From: Stichopus chloronotus
Taxonomy: Eukaryota; Echinodermata; Holothuroidea; Aspidochirotida; Stichopodidae
DNA length: 64,000 bases
Assembly: GCA_021234535.1 (NCBI GenBank)
Contig: CM037837.1
Span: forward strand, 7,414,218-7,478,217
Direction: 5' to 3'
Under the pieces are notes generated by a model. That model saw only the letters and a list, made by a program, of their open reading frames with translations. It was not told where the DNA came from and did no database searches. Of this stretch, positions 24,101 to 35,970 are shown piece after piece. The translations under genes were made by a program, and so were the position numbers. Every line of letters starts with the position of its first letter. Within the stretch, counting starts at the first letter, position 1.

Positions 24101-26164
24101 ACGGTACCTACAGTACCTGTGAACGGAGCAACTCTGAATTGACAGGGAGACTCAGGAACCATTTCAATGCAGATCTACCCTCTAGTCTTCAGCTTGAATG
24201 TGTTTATTTTGTTTGGAAATGAGGTAGTAAAGTGATTGTTGTTTCAGTGAACTTGAAAAACCCTGACATTATACATCAGAAGAAGAGGTGAACAGAACAG
24301 ATGGAGCATGGACCTACTGATATGTACCCAGTGAGCACTGCCGCATCAAAGGAGATGGAGAAAGTGTCCAATGACTGATGATAACACTGATCTGGTAGCC
24401 TCTTCTCATGAGATCTTGCTCGAGACAGCTAGATTAGTGAGCGAGGCAGATAGATACAAGCCAGGATGCATAGAGAGAGGAGTGGCAGCGGCGAATCTGG
24501 TTCGATGGCAGCGGCAGCCGTAAACGGAGGAGGGGAAAGTGTTTAATGGTCACAAGAAACAGGAGTTTTTTCTAACTAGTTTTTTAGAAAGAGAGAGAAA
24601 AATTGACATTGCCTGTATGTGTGGTACTGTATACTAGATTGAGTCTGATGTCCCAGTAGCTTCAACAATTATTATTTAAATCCATATTATGTCTGGAAAG
24701 ATATGACACACCCTGTATCAACAGTAAGATGTGGGGAATAGCACCTATTGTTGGTTGGTTGGGTAAAGCTAAGAAAAACCCTGCAGTATATGTCGATCCT
24801 TTTTTTTTTTTCTGTTTTGAGTTAAGTTGCATGATAGACATCATGCTGTAAAATATTTGAACAAACATGAAGCACAAGTGCCCATTATAGATGCATACAT
24901 GAAAAGAGTCCGGCCAGCCTATACTATAACTAGGCTAGTTTACAACACATAGCCCACACCTATGGATTCACTTTTTGATGCAGCAAATTCCCATGCCAAC
25001 CAAAAGGAGGCCTCTGTAGTTTTAGTGTTACATGCAATACACAGTAAACTGAAGTGGGTTGCATATTATTTCCGTAGGTAGAGTTTTTTTTTTTTTAGGT
25101 TTCACCTTTAGCTGTATGGCAAAAGACTTTTTGCATCTACCATATAGATACTGTCCTGATTAACAACGAGCCTCAGTGATAGCATATATGTTGTGTTGTT
25201 CTTCCCTGGCCATTTTTGTAAGGCTGTACAAAAATCCTTGTAGCAGCTCTAGTTATCTCTGTTAATTGTTCTTAATGGCCATTAATAATACTGAAGTGTC
25301 ATTGGCTGTCATGCATCCACTCCAGTTAATTGACTATTGATTTTTGGTTCTTTTGCTGAGTTTTTAACCTTCGTACAGCTGGATAAAGCCGGGGGATAGC
25401 TGATGTCCTCTAGAGAGAAAAAAAAGTAAACAAATAGGGGTTGATGTTTCTGTATATGAGGCAGCATTTCGGATCCTGTTCTCTTCTTTCCCACTCGCAG
25501 TGGGCTGAATCCACTGACTTGCTGCTGCTGCTGGGGAGCATCCTTGTCATCAGGGTCGTCCCTCCTAACTGGTAATTCTGAATATGAAAATTGGTGATAC
25601 AGGCATTAATGATAATCATTAGCTTGTCGTAATATTGTTTTTATTACTTTTCACTACAATTTATTGCATGATGACGTGCAATCCCCCCTCAAAAAGGACC
25701 TGGTCCTTCTGTGCACCTATCAGTTGCTATGCAGATGTGATTCTCATCATCATAAAGTTCAAAAACATATCTGAATCATTCATGACCTAATTTGAAGATG
25801 GAAAAATTGTTGAATGACGGTCAAATGTGACAAATGCGTGGTTTGTTCAAGTGCTAGCTGGTATAGAGGTTTTGTAGTGGTGACTAATTAATTGCCCGTG
25901 GAGGCACAACTGTACCTGGGTTACTGAAGGGAATGTAAAACTACTGCTCACGCACATACTGTAATGTGCACTGATGTACTTGCCTCCCGAGTTGTCTGTT
26001 TGTTTTCCATCAAGTATGGTGATGCAACAATTTGAGTGATGTCACATGTGCACGACCTCTTTTTGATTCCTTGCAGAAAGCAGGCGAGAAATCTATGCAA
26101 TGGTGATGGCGCATGTGTGGGTGTATGTATGTGTGTGTGTGTATGTGATGCCTGACTTCTGAAC

Positions 26165-26780
26165 ACAATATCTTAAGAAGAGAAAGGTGCTCAGACTTGA
26201 AAGTGGTGTGTAGGTAGTCCTTTGTGAGTAAATGATCCCTATCGTCTTACATGGAGGTCAAACGTCATTTGAGGTCACCAGAGCGTAAAATATGAAAACC
26301 TATTAAGGGAGATATCTCAAAGGTGGAATATTTGTTGGAACTTCAACCTCTTATCATTGGCAGCGCTTGATGAGCAGATGATGCATGGCAAATTGTATGG
26401 AGGTCAAAGGTCATGTGAGGCCAATACAGGACATAGTTTGAAAACTTTGTAAACATGGTATTTAAAAAAGAGAAAGGTGCTTGAACTTCAGTTGGTTTGT
26501 TGGTAATCCATTATGAGTAGATGATCCCTGTTGTTTTTCATGAAAAGCAAGGTCAGTTGAGGTCACCAGAGCATAAAATATGAAAACCTACAGTATTAAG
26601 GGAGATATTTTAGCAGTGGAATGTTGTTGAAACTTAAAGATGTTTTCATTGGTAGAACTTGATAAATAGATGATGTCTGGCATTTTGTATGGGGGTCAAA
26701 GGTTATGCAAGGTCAATAAAGGACATAGTTTGCAAACCCTGTAAACATGGTATCTCAAGGAAAGAAAGTGAGCGCTGGCC
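26165..26780 (+). repeat. Satellite with DR1 motif, 146-bp unit, main cluster
   Basis: ATATCTYAA-type phrases recur at about 26167, 26310, 26459, 26605 and 26749 (spacing 143-149). The AGGTCA-A-AGGTCA block recurs at 26255 (one mismatch), 26401 (perfect), about 26543 (decayed) and 26693 (two mismatches). Alternate units are more alike (GAGAAAGGTGCT at 26178 and 26471; CATAAAATATGAAAACC at 26285 and 26572). This gives a higher-order dimer of about 293 bp. Confidence 0.75.
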
Positions 26781-27018
26781 AGCCACCTTTGCGTGAGGAC
26801 AAACAGCAAGGTAAAAACACACGTTGGTGAGGCACTCGAGCGAAAGGCCAACGAGGGCGAGCTAGGCTTTAGAGGGCGCGGTGTCAGAATTGACTTCGAG
26901 GTTAGTAGAGCATAGGTCAAACTGATGCAGTAGTGTGGCAAGGGGTAAGTATAGTCACTTGTGAATACCCACACCAGTGAGTTGTGGGGAATCTCAAGGA
27001 AAGAGAGCGCTGGCCAGC
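26753..27018. repeat. Block flanked by a 27-31-bp direct repeat
   Basis: TCTCAAGGAAAG...GAGCGCTGGCCAGC is found at 26753-26784 and 26992-27018, 239 bp apart. The satellite ends at the first copy and does not resume after the second. The right copy contains the 12-bp palindrome CGCTGGCCAGCG. An insertion with target duplication, or a tandem duplication, would give this. Confidence 0.5.
26936..26996 (+). repeat. Dispersed repeat, copy 1 (pair with 48403-48463)
   Basis: TAGTCACTTGTGAATACCCAC and the flanking GCAAGG and GTTGTGGG blocks match the second copy over about 60 bp in the same order. Confidence 0.6.
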
Positions 27019-28869
27019 GTAGGTTACAATTGCTGACCACTACTATATGAAAAAAAGAACATATTAACACCCACCACTTGTTCACCTGTGCTACCAACAC
27101 TCTGGTCCAAGCTAAAAGGGAACTGCAATATATGAGGAATTTCAAGTAATCAAAAATGTTAATAAACATAGTACCACTTTGCATCTAAGTCTCACTACGA
27201 AGGCCAAAATTTCCAAAGGGGGATTAGTGACCCTTGTACCCCTCTGCCAGGCTGTGCAATTTAACAACCATTACTTGGGGATGTATCAACCCCACTCACA
27301 ATTTGCTAGCTATAGACCTGATTCCAAGCTTTTGTTTGGAAGATGAAAAAAAATGAAATTTAATGTAAATGAAAAAAAAGAGGGTAATTGTCAGAGACAA
27401 GAAAAAGAATTTTATTCTTTGATGCTCCATGGCATGAATGATTCATAGCAGATTCACTACAACAGTAACCATTACTACATGTTATAAATCATGGTAGCAT
27501 TCAACGTGATATTAACATATATGTATCTTCATACTTTGTGCATCCCAGCAAACTGTTTCTCTTGTACAGTAAGTTCAGCTGTGTTATTGGGATTCACAGC
27601 GCGTACTCCCTCACCTCATATAACCATGCATTACGGTATTTACCACGGTCTAGCATATGGCAATTTTGTGTGTGTATGTGTCTGACTATTGCCCTTCCGT
27701 GATTGCTAGCCTTTTGGCCTTGCAGCAGGGAATCAGCGACATAGCTTAAAACCTAGTGAAATATACAGTAATCATGTGATAGCTAATAGCTACAGTATGT
27801 CTTATAGTAGCCATTGAGCAAGCCTGTTTGTGCGCGTGTCATCCCTGGTCAATTTTCACCCCCCGCCTCTCCTAAGAAACTACATAGGATGGTGTCATTT
27901 ATGTATAGTCTTGAGGAGTTGAGAGCATTTGTTGAACATAAGGGGTTTTTCATTTTTTTCATTTCACTGCCTGTCTACATAGTGTTTTAGTTTGGATGAA
28001 CACAAGTACCTAAACATGGCACTGTGGATGGGGTGAAAGATTCTTCATCGACGTAGATGCCCTCTAACAGCGTGTACCAACAGTGCTACCGATTGAAGAG
28101 ATCAAGTCGCTTTTCACCTTTCTAGCTGTGATAGTTCTACCTCGTACAAATGTGCATTTTGTAGCACACTGCCACTAACTGTGAATCATGACTGTACATA
28201 ATGTGTGCATGCACAAGTAAGTTTGGTCAGTGGCCTCAAGTTAAATTTATTCATCAGCCTTCACAGATGGATGGATGAATGAATGAATGATCGTGAAGAA
28301 CTCCAAAATGAAAGGGGAAAAAAAAGGTAAAGAGAGAAGAGAGAGTAAGAAAAGGTATAAAGACTGGCAAAGAAAGAAATATATGAAGAAAAAAAAAATT
28401 GCCCAGTGATGAATCCCAAAGTGTGAATCATGCAGAGGCAAATGAAAAGGCTTTAGACTCAAATGTGGTTTTGGATCAAAGGGTGGGAAGCAAACCTTCC
28501 TGAACTTTATGGTTTATTGGAGCTTGAATTAATAATTTGAGGAATTACACTGCATGTGTATTCACGGAGGGAAGGTCACACTTTCCTTTTGGTGAGACAT
28601 ATTGACCAAATAAAAAAAAAAGGAAAAAGAGGCGGCTCATCCTTGCCATCGAAATCAGCGAGGTGCTTTTGCTATTTTCTTTGATGAATTGCTCAAGTGA
28701 AGTTCAAAATGAAGCAAGTGCCATGACCAGTTGTTAGTGTTCACAAGGGTTTTGGAGTTTTCTAGGATTTTGTTTACATGAGGTGTCTGTATAAAGAAGA
28801 GACACTGGAGACAATAGAAGGATATGGCTCCTGTACTGTGCTTGGAATTGTAGTTTTGAAATCAATATT
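27019..28869. other. Intron 1, sixth part
   Basis: No gene seen. Contains a short GATG/GAAT microsatellite at 28265-28291 and A-rich runs near 27350, 28320, 28390 and 28611. Confidence 0.6.
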
Positions 28870-28985
28870 TGTGGGTACAGAATGATAGATTATTCAAAAT
28901 AAGGAAGGACAGGTGGCCTTTTCCAGAAGGAAGTTTCTCACAGAGAGATTTCACTTATTTGTTTCTCAAGAATAATGTATTCACA
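28870..28985 (+). repeat. Dispersed repeat, copy 1 (pair with 38165-38290)
   Basis: ACAGAATGATAGAT, then an AAG/AAT-rich block, a GGGCAGCCTT-like block, AGTTTC, and GTTTCTCAAGAATAAT line up with the second copy at roughly three quarters identity by eye. Confidence 0.6.
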
Positions 28986-29257
28986 TCGTAGACATATGCT
29001 TACCCCTTGCCTCACTAGTGCATACATTTGGCCCTGCTCTAAAGTCCTCGAAACTAATTCTAGCACCGTGCCCTTCAAGGCCTTTATTAGCCCGCCCTTG
29101 TTTGCCTTTTGCTTGAATGCCACACAGCGTGTTTTGGAACTGTGCTGATTAGGTTAAACTTGCTTCAAGTTGCATGCCATGTAACCGAGGTTTAAATTTC
29201 CTGTTTTCAATGAGTTTGATGCCATACTTTGATCAAAAATTTTAATCCTGGGCTTTA

Positions 29258-29691
29258 GGCTCAGGTGACTCAGATATTTTTGGAGTTGAGTACTCGCAGC
29301 CAAGTTTAGTCACAACTCTGAAGCTTTTCTTCTTGGCGGTGTCGGTTGCAATGATGCCTTTACTGTGGCCTATCATACAGGCGTTGTAGGGAAATTGATC
29401 TTTTGCTATTATTTGTCGGACAAAATTTGTGATGTAGTGCTACTAATGACAATTGACAACTTTACAACGAATGAAAAAGACCAGTTTGATTTTACTTAAA
29501 TAAGGTATTAAACTTTAAAAAGAACAATAATTGCAATTGTTAAGAACCCCCAAAATGATTTTCTTCAATGTTTATTATAGTTTTAAAAATCTTATGGGAG
29601 TTGTGACTCAGACAAAATTGGAGGTGGGTCACAAATCCTGTCTGGAGTTGCGGCTCTGAAGTACGGTAGAGTCAAGTGAGTCACCCAAGCC
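29258..29691. mobile_element. MITE with 15-bp inverted ends and TA target duplication
   Basis: The left end GGCTCAGGTGACTCA (29258-29272) and the inverse of the right end GGCTTGGGTGACTCA (29677-29691) match at 13 of 15 positions. TA flanks both ends (29256-29257 and 29692-29693), as for the Tc1/mariner superfamily. It is 434 bp with no transposase frame, so non-autonomous. The inside holds partly mirrored GGAGTTGAGTACTC and CACAACTC blocks. A partial second copy starts at 33838. Confidence 0.65.
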
Positions 29692-30681
29692 TACATGATT
29701 TCTCCTTAAAATACTCAGTGGATGTTGCCCCTAGCTCTCCACAGTACAGAATAGGCATGGAGACAGGCCACTGTGTTGACTTGGTGGTACTGTCGGACAT
29801 CCGAACTAGCTGTGTAATGTTGTTTGTTGTTCAGTGCAACCTTGAAAATTACAGAAAACTTTAATTTTTATTATTTTCTCAGGAAATTTCAAAAGAATTG
29901 CTCATGATGTGTCATTAATAAATAGATCTGTGAGATCACACACTAGATATCTTACTGTTTCGAAAAATTACAAAATGTTGCGATTTCCTTTTTATGGTGT
30001 GTAATATTTCTTTTCTTTCATTCTTAAGCTCTGTGGAAATGTTTGCTGAATTTATTGATTAATTGTCACATGGTTGTGGCCATGTCAAAGTTCTCCTAAG
30101 GCCACTTGTCTTGTCAAACCTGCTCTGTAAGTGGGGGGTGGCTCCTATCAATGTAGAGTGATATTTTATGAATGCTTTTAAATACTGCTTTAGCACAGTG
30201 ATATGAAGCAAAAATGAAGCAAAATCATTTTTCAATTTTTAGCAAAAGTTTCATGCGCCCAGTCCTTGAGTCCCTTCCACTTTGTGTTAGAGATTAATTT
30301 CACAAAGCAAAATCATCAATTTTAAAATCATTTTTTTTTTTTGTGGTAGTGTTGCTCTCTTCAACACTGTGGACTCCTGTAAGATGTACACTACACGCCT
30401 TCAGTTAAATTGTTGGCATCGAAATGTGGGTGACAGATCCTAATGATGGAAACAGTCGCACAAATACAAGAGAGTCTGGAATTCCTTCCCCAGCAGGGAA
30501 CTGGTGTCGGGTAAATTTTTTACCACATGTGGTGACTGGTGCGCAGTACTGTTTAATTTGTGGCCAATTCAAGCAAAGTAAAAACTAAGTTCTTCTTGCT
30601 TGTAAATGTAGTATCACCTGATTCATGCAATGGCCACAAGTAATAGTTGTGTACTATCTGCATGCATTGGAGTACACACCT

Positions 30682-30848
30682 ACAATCTTGGACAAAATTT
30701 TAGTGTTGGCTATAGGAGGATTACAGTTTAAAGTGTACATTCACTCCCATAGCACAACATTGGAATTTCATGTTATCCTCTCACCTAACATTTAGTATTA
30801 TATTTGCAACGTACGACAAAGTGTCCCAACAATTTTGTCCAAGATTGT
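30682..30848. mobile_element. Short inverted-repeat element, copy 1 (167 bp)
   Basis: ACAATCTTGGACAAAATT at 30682-30699 is the exact reverse complement of 30831-30848, giving perfect 18-bp ends. The body has TTGGCTATAGGA, TTTCATGTTATCCTCTCACC and TTAGTATTATATTTGCAAC, shared with copy 2. No clear target duplication. No coding capacity. A MITE is the simplest reading. Confidence 0.6.
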
Positions 30849-31699
30849 CTGAGAATTTAGGCCAGAAGCATGCGCAAGGACCAGGGAAAAGCGACAATTT
30901 GAAATAAGTTAAATGGCTAAATGGGGGTGATATTCCTTCCAATAGGAAACATCAGCAGTGCATATTCGGAATGTTTAGGGCCTATATTGAGGTTGGTTTA
31001 CAGTAATAATATTATTGTGTGAATGTCATCAATGTTATTAGGGAGTAGAGGGAGGACTAAGTCAAATCCATGCAGAGCTTTGCACCACATGTGCTAAAAT
31101 CCAATCATTGAGGAGGTAGCATCGTAAGTCCAATTTATTTTGTCGACCAGGAAACAACTCTAAGAGATTCTGAATGGTGCAAATGACATACTTTCGACTC
31201 TGGTATTGAAACAGACACAGAAGAACCCAAATAAAAAAAGAAAAAAAAAAAGAAGAAAAAAACAACCTAAAATGTTGGTAGTCAGTTTAGGAAGACTGAT
31301 GTATATGTGTTATTTATTGAAATTGTTCACAGTGATGACGTGGTGTCTGTTGTTAAAGTAACTCCACATAATGACTGTTATGTTTGACTTGCCAGTTAAT
31401 GAGTAAAAAAAAATGTGCTGTCATTATGGCAAAAAAAAAAAAAAAAAATATGTAAATTAAATGTAACGTTTGTTCATACTCATAGAACAGTGACATTGTG
31501 ACACCCATTCTATTGTATTGCACAGGGTGCACCACCATACTGTATGTTAGTCATTTTAAGCAGTTTCAGCGGACTTTAGAGCACATTATACATTTTCGTT
31601 GTTAGACCTATAGCATATATATTATGTTATGTATGAATGAATAAAAAATGAGAAGTTGATAGACATTGGAAGTTACACATGAAAAATTGAGCAGTGAAA

Positions 31700-31765
31700 A
31701 ACGCTCTGGTCATACAGTGAATCGAACCCTGGCCTTCTCATCCACGCTAACTTAGACCAAACAAC
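31700..31765 (-). repeat. tRNA-like relic with intact B box (minus strand)
   Basis: The minus strand carries TTAGCGTGGATGAGAAGG, then GGTTCGATTC (a perfect B box, 31719-31728 on the + strand), and a T5 run about 25 nt later that could end pol III transcription. The A-to-B gap is only about 20 nt and the T stem does not pair well. This looks like a decayed SINE head rather than a tRNA gene. Confidence 0.3.
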
Positions 31766-32400
31766 AGGGTCCAACAGTATAGGTTAATGAAACCCACCAC
31801 GTTCTACCAAATGTTTTGACAGGAAAGTTTGAGCAGACTGTGGAAAAATCGTGTAGATTAGAAGAATGAAGATTAGATATATGTTACCAGCTTCGTGTAC
31901 TGTAAATATTTTAGTCACAAACCTCAAATTTGCTGAAAAAAGTGTAAAAAACCAGCCTTTACTAACGTTCTACCATTATTTTAATATGAAGCTGAATCAA
32001 CAGTTCTGGCTTTTACGCAAATTGGTAGGACGTGGCACTATTTCATCATATCTTATAACTGGGTTCCTACCACCATTCTACAATTGGAGTGGCACTCCTC
32101 TTGCAACGCAACAGAACGCAATAGCTGCCCATCAATGTTATTTCTAAATGAAACCATTTCTGTCCGCATGCAAAACCATGAAACAGTCTATTCATCCATG
32201 ATCACTGGTTTTCAACAAAACATATCCAAATAAACCCCCAAATAAAAATTAAACTTCTTATGTTCATAGTCAGAATTCAGAATACTTTAATTTGACAATC
32301 CCCATCGGCCTCGATATATAATTTTTGTGATCCACCTTGTCCAAAAATGTGCAATTTTCTTTCAACAATTTGCTCCAAAATTGCTCCCAAAAAAACTCAA

Positions 32401-32593
32401 ACAATCTTGGAAAAAATGCCTTGGGACACCCTGCTCCCCCTTTCAATGTTGGCTATAGGATTATGGTTCAAAGTCACTCCGATAGTCCAACTTTGGAAAG
32501 GGGCACTGGGTTTCATGTTATCCTCTCACCTAAAATTTAGTATTATATTTGCAACTTACGACAAAGTGTCCAAACAATTTTATCCAAGATTGT
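32401..32593. mobile_element. Short inverted-repeat element, copy 2 (193 bp)
   Basis: This is the same family as 30682-30848, in the same orientation and about 1.7 kb away. The ends are ACAATCTTGGA (32401) and TCCAAGATTGT (32583-32593), and the internal blocks are shared, with an extra C-rich segment near the left end. Ends are more decayed than in copy 1. Confidence 0.55.
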
Positions 32594-33620
32594 GTAGATG
32601 CAGCACTGCTGCATATCCACACACCCCTGACTACATTGACTGACCAATTACACGTTTTTGAAAATGTCCTCGAGCTCTACACGTCACACTTCTTTACAGT
32701 AGGCCTTGCGATGCTGTATGCAATAGTGTCTACACTACAGAAAGTGCAGTGGCTTTTTGTAAGGAGGTCGTCTGTGGAGGGTAGGGAAAGATTGTCTTTT
32801 TTTTTTTTTGTTTGCTGATACTAAGTGTGTCCCATCACCATTGTTTCATTGAGCATTTTTAACTTTTCTTTTGTGCTGGATTGCTGGTTTTTTTTACTGA
32901 TATACCCAAGAATTTGAACTATGCAGTACTAGAAATTTACTATAGTTGGTTCGTGCATGGGCATAATTTGTGTATTTGAACACAATTTTCAAAAGATGGA
33001 AAAATACTTATGTACTTCTGTACAACTGTATATCTCTGACTGCCCTTGGTCAGTAGTACTGTCAAACAGTACTGTACTGTATGTGTCATAGTCAGCAAAG
33101 AGTTGTGTATGTTCCCTGCTTATTACACATTTATTCTTTAGGTGTTATACGCTTTTAAATTAAGAGATCATTTAATGACATGTTTAACATTTTTTAATCA
33201 TTTTATCATTTCATAATTGTACTGCGTTATGGATTCATTTCCATTTGGCAATTAACTCCTGTCATCTGCCTTGCTTCATATTTATATGCATGTCTTATTT
33301 ATACTGAAGCAGAATTTTTAATTCAACCCAAACACACAGTGGCATAATAACCAGAAGGTGGGGAGCAGTATGTGGCTGATCCTCACCTGATAAATGTCCA
33401 TACCGGGGTTTCCACCCAAAATATCGAAATTGTCCTGGTTACTACACGTCTCTTAATGCAAAGATTTCAATGGAAAAACTGATAACCTGTTTAGGTTGTT
33501 AGTTAGTAGATGATTCAAGAATTGGCGTTCATACCTTGATGTTTGACCGAGGAATTACTACTTCTTAGTCATCAGTTTGATGTTATCTTTGTAACATTTT
33601 GTTCTGCTTTGTCTGTAAAG

Positions 33621-33746
33621 GTACATCCTTTGAGCATCTGCCAGGCTGTCTTTGAAGATGACTTGCCATTCAGGTTCGGGAGTGTGGCCGTCGTCAAGTT
33701 AGAACCATACTTCAAGGACCGATGTGACCTAACGGTGTATCAGCAG
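33621..33746 (+). CDS. ZNRF3: ZNRF3-like exon 2: PA domain with conserved cysteine pair
   Basis: This exon encodes residues 73-114. The acceptor is a T-rich tract ending ctgtaaag, and the donor is CAG|gtatgg. The peptide starts VHPLSIC and contains VAVVKLEP and RCDLTV. In ZNRF3/RNF43 the matching positions are HPLxLC, VVKLE and PCLTV. The two cysteines (residues 79 and 107) correspond to the pair that forms the ectodomain disulfide in the family, and both are kept. By family knowledge this part of the PA domain contributes to the R-spondin Furin-1 contact surface. Length agrees with vertebrate ZNRF3 to within a residue or two. Confidence 0.92.
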
Positions 33747-33837
33747 GTATGGTTTTGTGAAATTTGTGATTTGATGTTCCTGTTTAGTGCTCCAATTTTT
33801 TTGTTCCAATTTTTTTTTGCATGATAGTTCAGTATTA

Positions 33838-33965
33838 GGCTTGGATAACCCTGATACTTTTGGAGTTGAGTACCAGGGGCCTCGAATAGCTGTAACTCCA
33901 AATTTACTCATGACCCCTGCATGGTATTGGTTTCACTGATGTCGCGTTTGCCACCAACATAATGC
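33838..33965. mobile_element. Partial second copy of the TA-type MITE
   Basis: It starts TA|GGCTTGGATAACCCTGATAC, then TTTTGGAGTTGAGTAC, matching the left part of 29258-29691. I could not find a right end; the copy begins 92 bp after exon 2. Confidence 0.45.
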
Positions 33966-35945
33966 TATGTTTTTAGCAGGAATTATCGAAGATGGTTGAT
34001 GCTGTAGTTTGAAGGAGAGGGAAGACTGGTATTGTAGAGATCAGATTGCAGCATGTAGTTATTGTTATCTCTACTGTACTGTAAAACTGAATAAGATGGA
34101 CAGTTTAAGGATCAGATCAAGAAGCTAATAGTCAGGTGAGAGGATACCCAATCAGGTCACATCTACAGTAAGAATTTAGGGAAGAAATAAGACAAGGTGA
34201 ATTGAGAAAGACATCTCTGTGTCATAAAAGAAAAAAAATCAGAAACACTTTTGATGTTAAGCTTGTTGATCCAAAATGTCATCATGGAAATGGGTACTGT
34301 ATGAATTATAAATATTATGTTTAATCCTGTAGTTAAAATGAAGATTGTGTGACCCACAGTAAAATCTGTTGCATGCCTTGGCTCAGTCTTATCTTCACCT
34401 GGGCCACAGAAAGAGCAAACGGTCAGACCTTGCCCCACCCCCTCCCCATCCTTTCAATGGGGAAGCATCGAATCATTAATATCTATGTATTACCGCATCG
34501 ATCCATTACTTCTGACCTTTCTGAGCATGTAAGTTACAACCTTTTAAACAGGCAGTTTGAGGCATTATTAGAAAATGCACACTCAGGGCTGTCAATCGTC
34601 TCTCCCCAAACGAAAGGAACAGACAGTTTTGAAGCATGACATTTAGGATTTTCATCAAGTGAAAAAGTACCCATCAGAGAGGCCAATATTATTAATTAAA
34701 TGGAACTATTTTTGTGGGTTGATCGACTTCAGGCAATTCTGCTATGGTTTTCCTATGGCAGTTATTGCAGCTGGCCATGGAGGGCTGCCAAGAAAATTTG
34801 TCAAAATCTTATTTTGCCTGTTAATGAAGATGCGAACCGCGGTGCAAAAAAAAAGATTGGATTATGTCGCGGTGAACGTGAAGGGAATCGTCAGTGCAGT
34901 GTAATTTTGTGAACAGGCCATCAAGTTCCTTAATTTTAGTAGTCATGGATGTCAAGAAGTTCCATGGAAGCATCATTATTTGAATGCAAATACAGCAAAA
35001 CAAATGTGTGACTGTGTACATATATTTGGCTTGCGAGACTGTATTCAGATTCCGGTTACATCACAAGGCCAGAAGAGGGTTTGCACAAAGAACTAGGAGA
35101 GTTTGTCGATGCCAAACAGTAGTCTATATACATATGGAGTTATATTATTTATGAAAAGTTCGTGGCAGTTAACCTTGGTGAGATCTATTCAGTTTGTGAG
35201 CCTATTGTGACTGGTCACGCAACCCTTGAGTAGGTTGTAACCTGCCATTGTATTTTTAGACAATGCTTGGTTGCACCTTCTGTATGGTGTACACCTGAAG
35301 TTAATCCTGTAAACAATAGCAAAAAAATGTCTACAGGTGCAGGGCCAGTGTTTGCATGAAATTGAATGGGATCATTATCTGTGGCTCAATAATCAAAGTA
35401 GCTTTGGAGTAACAATAGGAGTACGTATATATATCTCGCTTGAGACAATTGTAAAAACAATCACATGCCTTTGGTATGTTCACAGTTAGATGATTTGAAT
35501 GCTACATGTCTACCCTAATGTGATGACACTGTTCCAAATATCCAGTCTAGACCTGAAATGTGGAAGTTGTTCAAGATACGCATTTGTTGTAAATAAAGCT
35601 CCTCCCTCAGGTTCAGTTGCTATACCTGTTTATGTTCTTTAAAGGAAGCAAAGTATTTGAAATGCTCTAACTTGGCAACAAATACGGTTCTAGCCTGGAT
35701 ATTTTTGGGGGGAGGGGACTTTTCACATTTTATCATCCATTTGGAGCGCCTAGCGTATATATCCCCAGATTTCTCACCAAACAGTCTCCCAGAATGTTTT
35801 GAGTGGCACGTCTTGGGTCTGTGAAAGGCATCCAGACATTCCTTGCCTTTAGGTCTTGTGTTTTAAAAGCTTAGTCTTCCAAAAATTAAAGATGAGTGAT
35901 AGTTCTATAAATCATTCGCCCAATTTTGGGAGGGCTAACAAAACT

Positions 35946-35970
35946 TTTTTTTTTTTTGGGGGGGGGGGGG
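35946..35970. repeat. T11-G13 homopolymer junction
   Basis: A run of T directly joined to a run of about 13 G. Prone to length error and able to form a G-quadruplex only as a single long run. Confidence 0.8.

Larger units (their letters stand above)
20291..26164. other. Intron 1, fifth part
   Basis: Apart from the two repeat entries inside it, no element is identified. A 151-residue open frame at 23071-23526 (+) is the longest; I do not recognise it. Homopolymer T/A runs at 22217, 24800 and 25086. A GT-rich stretch lies at 26114-26150. Confidence 0.5.
29692..33620. other. Intron 1, last part
   Basis: Contains two copies of a short inverted-repeat element and a minus-strand tRNA-like relic (separate entries). 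Otherwise AT-rich with A/T runs (31241-31261, 31431-31449, 32799-32810). It ends in a T-rich tract and the exon 2 acceptor. No gene recognised. Confidence 0.6.

Noticed and set aside
24470..24540. GGCAGCGGC-rich patch as a CpG island or coding exon
   Set aside because: Too short, no open frame of note and no splice sites.
26696..27184. 162-codon minus-strand frame
   Set aside because: Made of satellite and the duplicated block; no family motif.
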